Source of the DNA: Coenobita brevimanus
Taxonomy: Eukaryota; Arthropoda; Malacostraca; Decapoda; Coenobitidae
DNA: 64,000 nucleotides
Direction of reading: 5' to 3'
NCBI GenBank assembly: GCA_032717465.1
Contig: CM064697.1
Coordinates: forward strand, 7,668,033 to 7,732,032
Positions within the stretch are counted from its first letter, which is position 1, and each line of letters begins with the position of its first letter. The notes beneath the pieces are model-generated. The model did not search any database. It had not been told where the DNA came from and was given only the letters and a program-made list of their open reading frames with translations. Shown one piece after another: positions 26,449-63,944 of this stretch. A program made the translations under genes and the position numbers.

Positions 26449-27805
26449 AAGTCAGGGCCAGATCCAGCACTTTCGAGAAGGGGAGCGTGATTCCCAGAGG
26501 AATTATCACTTATATAATCCATTTATGCAGTCAGATAAAAATGGACTTTTATTCTTGCTTTAATAATATGAGTAATATAATATAGGCAGGTGTAATACAT
26601 TACCTATGATCCTGGATCATATACACTGCACGTGCCTATGCTATTGTTCCTTTATGTTAAGTAATCACTGGTCTCCCGAAAATAGCAGGGGCGCAGGCCC
26701 TCCAAAAATCTATGACTGAGAAATGCACTACACAAAGGAAAGGAAAGGGTCCCTGTACAGTGTTTGCAGCTGTGCAGGATTAAAGGATACTTGGAGTCGG
26801 TATAGTATACCCAGTCTCTGGGAAGCATAGTATGAAGAGGTAATGTTTTATCTTCATGACAGACCACGAGAAAGAGAGAGAGAGAGAGAGAGAGAACACC
26901 AAGGATGTTAAATGAGGACGAAGGACTGAGATGTATGTTATCGAAGATTAAGGGATAACTATGTAGAAAACTGTGGCGAATCGAAGGATGTAGGAGCTGC
27001 GTTTCTGAGGAATTGCAAATAATGTTTCTTTTACCCCAGTTGGAAAGTCCGAACCCAGGTGTGCTATTCTATAGTTTCGTCCCGCGATTGATAAAGTGAT
27101 CGATGTAACGGAAGCTGTGAGAGGCGGATGGAAAATGACGGGTACAGTCTGCAGTATGTGAGTGGATTAAGGTACTGTACAGCTCAGAAGGTAATTGATG
27201 AACAGGAGGAAGAGGGTAAGTGAAGGGACACAACCGTAAGGAACATCACAACTGACAGCTTTAGAAAAGGAGCAGCTTACAGCGACCAATAAGGAAGATT
27301 GAGAAAGCACAAGTCTACCCTTTCCAAAAAGTATGGGAGATGAGAAATTGCATACCATCATCTCCATAGCATTATGTATCCGAGTTTTGAGTTTCAGAGA
27401 ATCAGTTACTTCGTCGATATGTTAGAAATCCATTCATAAACGGATAAAATGTCGAGAGCTAAGCATCCAAAAGGACAATGAAAATCTAAACTGTGACCCC
27501 AGAGTTTTATGGTTAGCAGAAATACTCTTTTAAATAAGTAAATAAATCTGGAATGAGAGGATCGTGACCGTATGGAAGGAAACCGTACATGCTACCAAGA
27601 GGGATCAGAATAATACACATTGTAATTGTCTTTTTTGTCGAATTACGCCGAAGCACTGGTAAACAATTTGACAAATCGTTCTCATTAAAGTACGCCTGAT
27701 TGATGGTGATAAATGGATAAAATGGGCGGGAGGGTAAACACAGGAGAGAGAGCTAAAGGCATTTGTGTCTTCCATCTTTATAAGAAGCTATTTTTTTTTT
27801 TTTTT
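26447..27805. other. Gene-free stretch, nothing recognised
   Basis: Mixed sequence with a short (GA)n at 26874-26895. No exon or repeat family was recognised. Confidence 0.35.
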
Positions 27806-27807
27806 GT

Positions 27808-28150
27808 TCCCTCCTATTTTTCCCTCATTGCAATATTAAGTTCCTGTCTATGGTTTCCCTCCCACCTATTTAATCACGTATCGCAAGATTAAGCTCTTTT
27901 ATGTGTTTTCCCTCTTACCTGTTTTATCCACCTATTACATATTAAGCTCTTTTCTTTGCTTTCTGTCCCACCTGTTATATCCACAAACTGCAGTACGAAG
28001 AGCATTCTGTGTTTTCCCTTCCACCTTTTTTATCCACATATTCTAGTAATAAGTTCTTTTTTTTTCCTTCCACCTATTTTATCCGTTGCGGCATAACCTC
28101 CTTTCAGTGTTTTTCCTCCCACACATTTTCTCCACGTCCTGCAGTATTTT
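27808..28150 (+). repeat. ~60-bp minisatellite, about six units
   Basis: Degenerate units carry TTTTCCCTCCCACCTATTTT, ATCCACATATTGCAGTA and TTAAGCTCTTTT. Unit boundaries drift in length between about 55 and 65 bp. Confidence 0.65.
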
Positions 28151-28434
28151 ATCCCCTTCAAATCCACAGGGCAGTGACCATCAGGTGAACACCGAAACAG
28201 AACACCAATATCCAGGTAAAATGAACACCAAAGCCAGTATTCTCATCATCTTAGGGGCTGTCTGTTACCTCATCCTTACCAATATAATTCTGCTTATGGC
28301 ACATTGATATTTTGGTCCACGATATTTTTGCAAACTGCGTCAAAATTCAAACGCTATAGATAACACATGAGAAAGCATTAAGGTGTAAGGAGTAAGATAA
28401 ATTCCTACATAAGAGGTGCTATGATCTGTTAACC

Positions 28435-28640
28435 TAAACTTTGGCTATAATTACAATTTCATCATCTTGAATGCCGATCTGATACAAGAGATAAACACTA
28501 GAACATGATAGCAGTAACGAAGAAATGCTAAGGAAAGGATATAGAGGAGTAGTAATGTTGTTTTCCGCCACTCATCTGCTTGAAATAGCATGCAAAAGGA
28601 CAAAAATCTGGGCTCAGTTAAGATGAAAGAACTATTGAAA
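28435..28640 (+). repeat. Dispersed repeat copy (family of 9.1 kb)
   Basis: AACTTTGGCTATAATTACAA, GAGATAAACACTAGAACATG and GGAAAGGATATAGAG match 9100-9228. It is followed by a single minisatellite-like tail unit (ACTCATCTGCTTGAAATAGC, then AAAAGGACAAAAATCTGGG). Confidence 0.6.
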
Positions 28641-29160
28641 GTAGTGATGGCATCGAAGCAGCAGGGAGGTTTAAGCCCCCCCCCCCTTCCAAACTCCTCT
28701 CAGGCCCCTTATTAATTATGATGCAAATTATTGTTTCTTTCGGCGCTCGGGTCACCTCAGCCCCCGTTGCTGCCAGGAAGCTCCTCTTAAGCCCACCCTA
28801 TTAAACAAATATCCTGAAGTCGCCACTGCTAAAAATCCTCCTAACCCTACTACAGTATGACTCCAAGTGAAATAATTAAGATAATGTAAACACCATACTG
28901 TTTTCACGCCTCCATTATTTTTCCTTCCGTTTAAAAATGAAAAGAATGTCTCCAGTGCATAGTAACAGAAAACTAAATATTTACACTCGTTTATTAATAC
29001 CTGCTCCAGTAGTCCCATTCTTAGGAAGTATGTTCTCTATGTAAAAATTATCTCACTTACTCCCTACCAACCCCTTTGTCGTATTTATGTTTTAATTTAT
29101 TGAACATCCACACCCTTTTACATTACTTCAGTATTCAGTTTGCTGTACTCTGTCTCTCTC
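28641..29160. other. Gene-free stretch, nothing recognised
   Basis: Contains a C12 run near 28678. No exon was seen. Confidence 0.35.
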
Positions 29161-29164
29161 TGTT

Positions 29165-30925
<1,761 letters not shown>

Positions 30926-30927
30926 CT

Positions 30928-32428
<1,501 letters not shown>

Positions 32429-32499
<71 letters not shown>

Positions 32500-32643
32500 G
32501 TTGCCACTGTCCCTCTTTATAGAATATTATGTGTATCAGTATGAAAAACACATGCTTTGTCCACCACAACACAGAACCACCTACACTTGCGTCATTCTCA
32601 TCAGCTGTCATGAAATACAACTATTACATGCTAGCACAAGACA

Positions 32644-32689
<46 letters not shown>

Positions 32690-32990
32690 TTCATACTGGA
32701 CAACCATATACCATATAAGTTTCAGTACAACCACAACACACCCTTTCTTCCCTCAGCCACACTACAGCACATCTTTCAACCACACTACGCCACACCTTCT
32801 CTCGCACCTACACCACACCACATCCTTCTTAACTCAGCCTCGCTACACCACATCCCTTAACCATATCACACCACATCTCTCAACCACACCACACCACATT
32901 TTTCAACATCACACTACATCTCTCAACCACACCACACAATATATCTCAACAACGTTACATTCTGTCTTTTCTCAACCATACTGTAGCACA

Positions 32991-33044
<54 letters not shown>
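32429..33044. repeat. Cluster of (TG)n, (CA)n and (TC)n arrays
   Basis: Pure (TG)n at 32429-32498, (CA)n at 32648-32689 and (TC)n at 32995-33044. Between them lies CACAC/CCACACC-rich degenerate sequence. Confidence 0.9.
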
Positions 33045-33047
<3 letters not shown>

Positions 33048-33087
33048 TAAACCATGGGCCATGAGCCATACCACACCACATCTCAAT

Positions 33088-33359
33088 CACACCACAGCAC
33101 ACCATATCCACTGCTCTCAGTCACACCACAGCACACCATATCCACTGCTCTCAGTCACACCACAGCACACCATATCCACTGCTCTCAGTCACACCACAGC
33201 ACACCATATCCACTGCTCTCAATCACACCACAGCACACCATATCCACTGCTTTCAATCGCACCACAGCACACCATATCCACTGCTCTCAATCACACCACA
33301 GAACACCATATCCACTGCTCTCAATCACACCACAGCACACCATATCCACTGTTCTCAGC
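33088..33359 (+). repeat. 34-bp minisatellite, eight near-identical units
   Basis: The unit is CACACCACAGCACACCATAT plus CCACTGCTCTCAGT. Units differ by single substitutions (CAGT/CAAT, one TTTCAAT, one GAACACC, one GTTCTCAGC). Because 34 is not a multiple of 3, the peptide period is 34 residues over three units. Direct copies without unique spacers exclude a CRISPR array. Confidence 0.95.
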
Positions 33360-33539
33360 CACACCACACCTACACTTTTTGTTCTTGTAGTCCCACCACA
33401 TCACACCACACCACATGTCGTAGCCACAGCACACCCACCTGAGAGAGCGAGTCCACGTCCAGCTCCCGATCTCTTGTTCTCTCACCGTTCGCAGCTTTAT
33501 ATAGAACACCACAAGCCCCGCCCACTCACTACTGTGCCC

Positions 33540-34040
33540 CGCCTACTTCACCGCCCCACGCCCTCTTTTACCCCTCCTCCCTCCAACGCCTCGTTGCTTC
33601 CTCTCCCCTTTCCTATGTCTCCTTTTGTCCCCTTCCCTCTCCCTCCCCACTTGTCTCCTGATCACCCTCCTCCATGCCACCTTTCCCCTTTTCCTCCCCA
33701 CCTCTCCTTTCCACCTCTCCTCCCCTCCTCATATCTCTTACCTTTTCTCCGTCTTTACCCCTCCTTTCCCGCTTCCCCAACTTCTCACCCCCTCGCCTCC
33801 TTTTTTTTTTTTTTTCTTACTCTCTCCATGCCTTGTTTCCCCCTCCTCATCTTCCAACCCCTCTTTCTCCCCTACTCTTCACTCCTTCTTTCTCCTTCCT
33901 CCTCCCCGCTGGCCCACTCTCTCCACCATTCCACACCCTGCCCACACTATCCTCTCACGCCCTGTCAGGTTTACATTTCTCCTGATTCCCATTCAAGCAC
34001 TTCCCACTCACTGCACCACTCTCACAAAGCCGTTTCTTAA
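33540..34040. repeat. Pyrimidine-rich tract
   Basis: C/T-rich plus strand with a T15 run near 33802. The long Pro/Ser/His frames through it are compositional. Confidence 0.7.
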
Positions 34041-35545
34041 TCCTCCAACCCATTCTACTTTCCACTCCTTTATCCTGAAGGAATATATTGCAGGTTAGGA
34101 CAATATATATATATGCTGCAGTCATGAACATACAGAACGTCTACGACGGAGTGGGTTAGGATGGAATAAGTAAGGTGTGTCATGGCATTGAAGGGAGGTA
34201 ATTGCAGATGTAGTAAATTATTGCTCTGACGGTAAAAGTGCATATGTGAAAACAGGAGAAGAGTTTGGGAATACTTTAAATATGACCTAAAGTTGGGTTT
34301 ATCGCTTGATAGGAATGTACAGCGAAATGGGTGTCCATCACAAGATAGTGCCTCCGATGGAGCTGCAACTTCTGTGGGGAATGTTTTTCCACGGAGAAAC
34401 TGAGCTAAGTGTTTACGTACTTCTTGCAGTAATAATGAGCATTAGTGCATATACTGTATAAAAAAAAAAATGTGTACAAATAATATAAGGTAATATCAAG
34501 GTAATAATATGACAGATCTTACGAATATTTCAGTTACAGTAATACGTATTTCGTATGTCTGAAATAGGTTCATAACAATGCTTGAAAAACTTTACTGTGC
34601 ACACAGGGTCATATTACGTCAGCATCGTTTACATTACGCGTAAATTACGGTAAGTGCAGCCGTACTAGTACAAGATTTACTCATCCATGTACAACCTCCC
34701 TAGAAAACCTCCCCTCCAATATGGCCACCTTACATTCTCCTCCTTTCCTCTATTCTCATTCCCTTTTCCCATCTCCATCCTTCCTCACCCCGTCTCCCTC
34801 ATCGACAATTTATATGCTTCCCAGGAATAATCCCTACTGGGAATATTCACTTCACTACGGCAAGGAATTAAGATCAGCTGGGGGCTGGGTTTTCTCTCCC
34901 TTCTTTTCGGAAATAATTAGACGCACGTGTGGGAGGTGAGAATTGATGATGGGAGTGGGGGTGGTGGAGATGACTGATGGTTGTGTAGATGGTGGTAATG
35001 AACTGTGAAGTGAGGACAGTAGTAACCGCAATGATAAAAATGAAAGTGGTGTGGGATGATGATGGTAACAAGTGATGCTGTTGCACTGGTGGGAAGTAGA
35101 CAGAGCAAGAGTCAAGGAAAGTTAAGGAAGCCACGTGTAAAATTAAGAGAATAGTAATTCAGAGATGAACCAGTGACCTCAGATGATCCTCAAGGACTAA
35201 GTGAACATTTGCCAACGATCCCGTGATTCACATCAACACATATATTTTTGTGACGATATTACACTTTTCAATAAGGTTAGTACCTAAAACTCTTAACTAT
35301 CTTCATCTCACGCATTCGTGTGTGATAAAGAGACAAAGAGACTGATAACTATCACAGTTCTAGGCCTTCAGCTCCTCCGATCCTACCACGTTCGGTACAT
35401 ACGATCCTAGCCACTCAACCCTTTCCTATCACAAACCTTCCGCAGACAAGGCCTCTGCACTGGGCTTCAGAAATCATCAGCCTTTCTAGGACACCAATGT
35501 CGTATCGAACTCAACAGCTGATGAAATTTAACGCTGGCAGTTATG
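34041..35545. other. Gene-free stretch, nothing recognised
   Basis: Unique-looking DNA. The minus strand of 34920-35110 is rich in CCAC/CATC low-complexity words. No exon is supported. Confidence 0.35.
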
Positions 35546-35559
35546 CAATATTATTCGTA

Positions 35560-36405
35560 TATTACTTTCATGTGGTCTGTCTGTCCATCTGTATCCAGAC
35601 TTCTTAATCCCGGAAGAGATGGCAACAAACAAACTGCTTCCATGTCACCCTTTCCTCTGCCATCAGGCTGCCCTATCTCCAACTCACAACATCCTCAACC
35701 TTATACCTCTCCACTGCATACCTCGGTCTCCCTCTGCCCCTGCCATCCCACCTCATTCACATACACTCCTTGTCAGTCTTTCATTTCCCATCCACTCCAC
35801 ATGGTCAAACTTTCTCAAGGTACTTTTAATGCTTTCCATCGCATCAAAATCAACACCACAACCCTCATTCTCTCATTTGTCCACCTGTCTTTCTGTAACT
35901 CCGCATGCTTCTCTTATTTTCACTCCTCTCATGTTTGACTGAAGTCTCCTACCGAGTCAAAATTTCGCATACATTCGTGATTGGGGATCACTGTACTGTC
36001 ATACAATGACATTTTGCACATCCTATTCCTTAACACTGGTCTCATTGAATCAGCATCCCTTCTTCCCTGCTGTGCCTTTTCATAAAATTTGTCCTTTAAA
36101 TTTCCGTCCTTGCTTATTACAGAGCCTGACTATATGAAGGCATTCACCTTCTCCATTTCCCGAACATTCAGTCTCACTTTGCAATCCATGACAACATTCC
36201 TCTCAAAGACTCTTAGCTACATTCACATTAAGATTTCGTCATTTATACTCACTCCAAAACTCATTTACCAGACTTGTAACTCCCATTCATCTTTACCTCA
36301 CAATATATCATCAGCATGCGACAGTACATACAAAACTAATCCTGCCCTCTCTCACTATGGATACTCCAACACCCACTGTCCTACCTTGTGTTTCTTATGG
36401 CACCA
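35560..36405 (-). mobile_element. Non-LTR retrotransposon family A fragment
   Basis: The complement matches the 3' half of the retrotransposon at 45.2-47.9 kb. From 36405 downward it carries a decayed RT block (about 36300, reading HADD in place of FADD). Then comes the stretch recognisable on the plus strand as CATTCACATACACTC and CTCCACATGGTCAAACTT, and then the 3' terminus near 35600 (AATCCCGGAAGAGATGGC). Many indels and stops make it inactive. It ends at a (TA)n array. Confidence 0.7.
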
Positions 36406-36408
36406 TAT

Positions 36409-36411
<3 letters not shown>

Positions 36412-36478
<67 letters not shown>
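36412..36478. repeat. (TA)n microsatellite
   Basis: About 66 bp of pure TA abutting the retrotransposon fragment at its 5'-truncated side. Confidence 0.97.
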
Positions 36479-36480
<2 letters not shown>

Positions 36481-37640
36481 AAATTTAGGTATGAATTTTC
36501 GAATATAGTATATGAACGTAAAACTCTAGGTGTAAGTGTAAAAGGGGATACCTCCAGTATGTTGGGAGGACTGAGTGGAAGAATCCATAAAGAAATGGAA
36601 TAAGGAGTGAATGCACAAATATGGTGAAAGGTGTGCACATAAACAAGGACAGCTGGAGGCTCCTCTGCTATGTGGCCATTCCTTGGAAGGATTTCCCGGA
36701 GGGAAAGATGCATTCGAGGTAGTAAAGGAAAGTAATTATGCTACATCTATATCACGCTCGTATTTATCCTGAGATTCTTGACCATATAAATTGTGGCTAT
36801 CCTAAAAATTTTCATATCGTCCTCATTTATTTCGTCTGGACAGATTATGGTATCATGTTTTTGTGAAGAATAACATACCGTGGCATATGTTCTCAAGTTT
36901 CTTGATGGTACTGCATAACATGTTTGTAAGGGTTTTGCGACGAGATATAGGGAAGGGGCATAACCCCTCGTTTGCCCCCCCCCCCCAAAAAAAAAAAAAA
37001 GTCAGGAAGGACGACTGCTCACCCCCCTCCCATTTCCGACTCTCTTGCTAGAGATAACCCCCTTCCGTGTGCTGTTTGTGGTGTGTCAGCATCACACACA
37101 TTGCATCACTATATTATGAAATATCATCTTATTGCAAAAAGAAATCTACAACTTAGGACGCTGACTGAGCAAATCACGTGATTAATAATTGAGAATATGT
37201 TAATTTCTATTCTCTTTGTAAATCCTGAATTGGCACCGGGGTTCTAGGAAGCATTACATCATTACCTATAGCCTGTTGCTACACATACAACAAGTTGTTA
37301 TTTTAAAAACTTGCATTAGCCACATTTCTCAGCAATTGTTGTTCATTACGTCCTCAATATACTTCACTGTATATTTCCGTCATGGGCTGCGCCATGCGTT
37401 GCGCCATGTATATCTTTGACATAGACGCTGACAAATATACTACTTAAATCACTGTAAGAGTACCGTAAGCACGTGAGTGTACCAGTGAAGGACATGTAAA
37501 AATTAAGAGAGTAGTGAGGTTGAGAGGGAGCGGGAGAGGCAGAAGCGTAAGGGAGCTGGAGGTGTGTTTTTACCCTCTCACACTGACCTCATACGACCTG
37601 GGGATCATACGCTGTGCTCATACTTCTATACTATACTGAT
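36479..37640. other. Gene-free stretch, nothing recognised
   Basis: Contains C14 followed by A14 near 36977-37001. No supported exon. Confidence 0.35.
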
Positions 37641-37642
37641 GC

Positions 37643-37900
37643 TACATTTCTCTTCTGTATAAATGTATGTTAGGCCTGCTCCATCTGTTTGCTGAAGGGG
37701 AGTGTGGCAAGAAGACCCACCATACATTTCTCTTCTGTATAAATGTATGTTAGGCCTGCTCCATCTGTTTGCTGAAGGGGAGTGTGGCAAGAAGACCCAC
37801 CACTTCTTTTTGTTGCACAATGTATGCACAAATTTGTAACCACTGACTGTATAACTAAATTTGCTGAAGGAGGTGTGCGACAGGACCCACCATCTCCCTT
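37643..37900 (+). repeat. 90-bp tandem repeat, two identical units plus remnant
   Basis: 37643-37732 is repeated at 37733-37812 without a visible mismatch over about 80 bp (TACATTTCTCTTCTGTATAA ... AAGAAGACCCACCA). A third, diverged partial unit (TTTGCTGAAGGAGGTGTGCG ... GGACCCACCAT) follows at about 37860-37893. The near identity of the first two points to recent duplication. Confidence 0.9.
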
Positions 37901-38057
37901 TGTTGTATAATCCATGTATTCTTTATACCTTTACAACAATGAACATTTTAATCAGCCATATAATTATATACATTTTTTTGTGTTTAGTATTTATATACAT
38001 TTCATAACTTGTAATGTATTTGACATTTAAGTACTTTTATAGGAAGTAATGCATTTT

Positions 38058-39150
38058 TTGTTAAGTTATGAAGTGCCCACCGCCATGGGAGACCCCGGTA
38101 GGGGTGTCGAAACACCCACCCCATGGAGGAGCCACTGCCCGGGTGTCGCAGCACCTACCCCAGGGGGAGACCACGGGGAGGCGCATAGGGCACGCTTAAG
38201 GCCCAGGCGAGACGGGCCTATGTCCCTGACAACCTTGCGCCCCTCTTCCCCTCGAAATGGCCACGAGCAAGAACACTGCTCTGGCAGATTACCCTGCAAC
38301 CGGGCCAGCTTTCGCCACGATCGGGGTGGGACTTGTCTTAGTGCAGTCCCAGGCAGCACCGCGGTGACGGCCACCGTCCGCACCGAGAAGGAAGAGGCTA
38401 CCACCGTACGCTCTTCTGCTGTTACCCGCCTGGTGTTGGCCACCGTCCGCACTGGGAAGGAAGGGACGGCCATCGTACGCCCTTCGCCTGCTGTCCCTAG
38501 GGCCAGTGGAGCCGTGATGACGGCCACTGTCTGCATCGGGAAGGAGGGGACGGCCACCGTATGCCCCTTGTCCACTGCCCTTGTGACTACCCGTATGGAG
38601 GAATTCCCTCGCTCGCTTAATAACCCACCCAGAGGCCGACCGGGACACCCTTCTCTCTCTCTCCCCACAGGTGCAGTTCCCCAGAGAAGGTGCAGCTGGA
38701 GGAGCTCTGGTGAGGACGTATCACGAGTCTGGGAGTCAGTGCCCTGCAGCCAGGACCCGGGCGACACCCCCCGCTGTTGGACTTTACGGGGAAGGGACGC
38801 CGCAGGCAGCTTCTGACTGCGACTCGACCCAGAGGAGATCGCAGCCCCCAGACGCCCAGGGGCACCCCCAGGACTCTGGGGCGTGACCTCCCCAGCCCCA
38901 CCAGCAGGCAGTCCTCCTCCAGGAGCAGGCAGAGGCAAGCACGCCTGTTCGCCCTGTTCAACCCCAGTCCAAAGGGCTGCCTTCCCCACTGAGGCCCCAC
39001 TAGGGAAGGGCCTCCCTCCACGCCGACCAGCAGCCCACTCCGAACGACCCAGCCCTTGGCAGTAGCCCCGTGCCTCCTGTGGGAGGGCACTCCTGACGAG
39101 CTACCTCCCACGCCCGAGCAACACCTGTAAGCAACCCAAGACCACAGCAG
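38058..39150. other. Sharply bounded GC-rich block, possible mobile element
   Basis: This block is strongly GC-rich against AT-rich flanks and is open in several frames on both strands. Three copies of GCCACCGTCCGCACCGAGAA or close variants lie at 38370, 38439 and 38523 (spacings of 69 and 84 bp, both multiples of three). A polypyrimidine-CAG near 38655-38671 resembles a splice acceptor. A direct GCATTTT occurs at 38051-38057 and at 39375-39381, which could be a target duplication around a unit of about 1.3 kb ending ATTAAAA. No protein family was recognised. Alternatives are a promoter-associated GC island, part of an LTR element, or a decayed coding exon. Confidence 0.4.
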
Positions 39151-39434
39151 CCCGGGCCAGATTCAACTAGCTTGACGTGTGTACAATATTAATATTGTAT
39201 CTGTTCTTTGTGTAATTAAGGTAATATACGTGTAACGTTAGTCGACCTGAGTTTTTATGCCCTGTTCCTCTTGTTGTGTATTCTAGATTTGGTCTCGAAA
39301 GAGAACTCCAGCTCAGTAGCTAGTTTCTAAGGACGAGAAGTCGACCCTAGAACACACAACATAACACATTAAAAGCATTTTCTGTCCATCTCTGATTATA
39401 ATAGGAGGTAGCTGTGTTACGTACAAAAGCGCAG

Positions 39435-39845
39435 CTTGAACCTTGTTGGAAGGACAGAAGTCAAGAGTGAGAGCAGTGGAAATGAGTTATTAGAGAGGAG
39501 CATGTACTGTAGAGTTACACGGAGAGGCTGACTGACAAATGAGGAAGTGAGGGAGCGTTGTGGTGTGGATGTGGATGTGATAGAAAACGTTAGGACTCTG
39601 AGGTGGTTTAGCCATGTGAAGAGGTTGGAGAGCGAGAGACTAGGAGAATGTATAGCCTCTCCTTATTATAGAGCTCAGTGCGGGGAGAGGGAGGGGGAAA
39701 CCGAGGATGAGATGGAGGGATGGAGTGGAGAGTGTACTGTACATAAGAGAGTGGGGTGTAAGGTGGGGGGAGGACAGAGAAATGGTAGGGGACAGGGCGG
39801 CATGGAGACGATTTGTTTATGGCGACCCCTTAGATACATAGATGG
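39435..39845 (+). mobile_element. Retrotransposon family A, 5'-truncated 3' end
   Basis: It matches the C-terminal coding and 3' end of the family at 47.0-47.4 kb (GTCAAGAGTGAGAGCAGTGG, then AGGTGGTTTAGCCATGTGAA, then CGATTTGTTTATGGCGACCC). The reading frame is broken by indels. It lies just upstream of the C15orf61-like gene. Confidence 0.75.
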
Positions 39846-39884
39846 TGTTAGAGAATTATAGTATAGGATGGGCTCAGTTAGTAG

Positions 39885-44221
<4,337 letters not shown>

Positions 44222-44444
44222 ACTTGTGGAGTTCATTTGCAAAATACTTTGGATATGAACTTTGAACATGACTTTTAAAGCATCATATATATATATATGC
44301 ATAGCCATTGAGAAAATATCTAAAACAGAGTCTATCTACTTCCTAAAGTACTATTACTGTACATACATTACATTTCCAAAGCTACTGGTGTAGTCCAGAT
44401 ACCCAGTACCAAATTTTCCTTGGTTTAAACATTTCCAGTCAGTC
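44222..44444 (+). promoter_or_regulatory. 223-bp intergenic interval between two co-oriented genes
   Basis: It must hold the 3' end of the C15orf61-like transcript and the start of the TRUB2-like transcript, or neither if they share a transcript. No AATAAA or ATTAAA is visible. The first downstream AATAAA is near 44718, inside TRUB2 intron 1. A TCAGT word (arthropod initiator-like) sits 3-7 bases before the TRUB2 ATG, and a short (TA)n lies near 44284-44297. No element is proven. Confidence 0.35.
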
Positions 44445-62708
<18,264 letters not shown>

Positions 62709-62805
62709 GTTAGGCATGGGGCCTCTATATATTTCCCAGTGCAAGTGAAATTTTAAGTAAACCCTGTTTAATTTTAAAATTTTACCTAATTAAAACTTCC
62801 AAGTA

Positions 62806-63229
62806 CAGTAAGACCTCACTATAATGCACTAATTGGGACCCAAGCCATTCCGAAAAATGCAAGATTCCGATAAAAATGACATCCGGACTTCCCTCTGCTA
62901 ACTCGGACTTTTTCCGATATATCAGACATTAGTCAGGATTGCACGAATGGTTTTAAATTGTTTTGGCTACCATTGCAGTACTGTACTGTGTTAAACTTCA
63001 CTACATGAATCAAATGGTATAATATATATAATAATACTGTACTGTACCCTGATAAACATGTCTTTTATTTATTTTATTTTGGTGAACATAGCTGACATGG
63101 TCAGGCAGTCTGGATTGCCTTTGGCTGTATCGGACTTTTTCCGATATATAGGAATTTAGTTCGGTAGCTCCTCAATTCCGATAAAAGTGAATTCCGGTCT
63201 ATTGAAGTCCATTATATTGAGGTTTACTA
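62806..63229. mobile_element. ~424-bp pogo/Tc1-like MITE
   Basis: It begins CAGTAAGACCTCACTATAAT after TA. The complement of its 3' end reads TAGTAAACCTCAATATAATG. Inside, CGGACTTTTTCCGATATAT occurs twice (about 62905 and 63130). It is related in style, not sequence, to the elements starting at 51297 and 54265. Confidence 0.78.
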
Positions 63230-63249
63230 TATTTGTTTAACTGGAATTG

Positions 63250-63665
63250 AATCGGTCATCCATCCATCCATCATCCAATCCTACATTGCCCCATGAGGAG
63301 CGTAGGAGCCCGGATTTAGGCAGTTGGTCCTGACATTTAAGATGAGAGTGACCAGCCTCACTCATCCCTGAGTGGCACCACATGAGCAATCAACCTCAAC
63401 CACCCCTTGGATATAAACCTTCACTGGCTCAATCCGACTGGAGCACAATAATTACCCACTAAACCACCAGGTGCCAAAATTTGGTTATATGGTTACCACC
63501 CAGCATAGTAAATGATTTCCTGGTAAGCAAGAAACCATTTGGCATGTCACTCTGTGTAGAGTCACCCACAGGCTAAAGGAAGAGGAAAGAATGAAGGAAA
63601 GAAAGACAGAAGAGGGAGTGTAAAGTCACCCGTAGGCAGAAGGACAAGGAAAGAATGAAGGGTAC
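63250..63665 (-). mobile_element. SINE-like repeat, 5'-truncated
   Basis: (ATCC)n at 63256, then the usual block order, with the hairpin at about 63510-63540 (AAATGATTTCCTGG/AAGAAACCATTT). It stops at GAAAGAATGAAGG, short of the CTACATCAAGTGAGTGG block. Confidence 0.75.
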
Positions 63666-63944
63666 AGTTGAGAATTAATGAAGTTTGTTTGAGAATCCCT
63701 TGTTTTTGCTGTTGTTGAATAAACCTAGTCTGTTTGGCTGAGCAGACCCATCAGCCACAAGCAAGCAGCTGCCCCTGCAGGTCCATCCCATGCAGTACAC
63801 AATGTGCCCTTGCCTAGGACAGAACCTCACCACAGTGAGATGTGGGGAAGAGTGTGGAGGTTTGGTTCCCGGATGGATACTGTATTTGCTTTTCTCCATC
63901 CTGTTAACAGGGGAACCATAGTAGTCTCCACATCACCCCGTTAT
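63666..63944. other. TRUB2 intron 4, nothing recognised
   Basis: Unique-looking sequence containing ATAAACC near 63718. No exon is supported. Confidence 0.4.

Noticed and set aside
28202..28307. Short hydrophobic frame MNTKASILIILGAVCYLILT, possibly a channel exon
   Set aside because: It follows a minisatellite, has no donor site and ends at a stop after one hydrophobic segment. The resemblance is too generic.
33088..33359. CRISPR array (and the other minisatellites)
   Set aside because: The units are contiguous, without unique spacers, in a eukaryotic genome.
33054..34040. 328-codon open frame
   Set aside because: It starts in a 34-bp minisatellite and runs through a pyrimidine-rich tract. 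Other frames are also open, and no domain is recognisable.
38066..38989. 307-codon minus-strand open frame in the GC-rich block
   Set aside because: Overlapping frames on both strands are open owing to high GC, and no family motif is visible. The region is kept as a GC-rich block of unknown nature.
38060..39361. Solo LTR (TGTT...AACA ends)
   Set aside because: The ends are palindromic as in LTRs, but no matching 4-6-bp duplication flanks them, and no primer-binding site or polypurine tract is seen.
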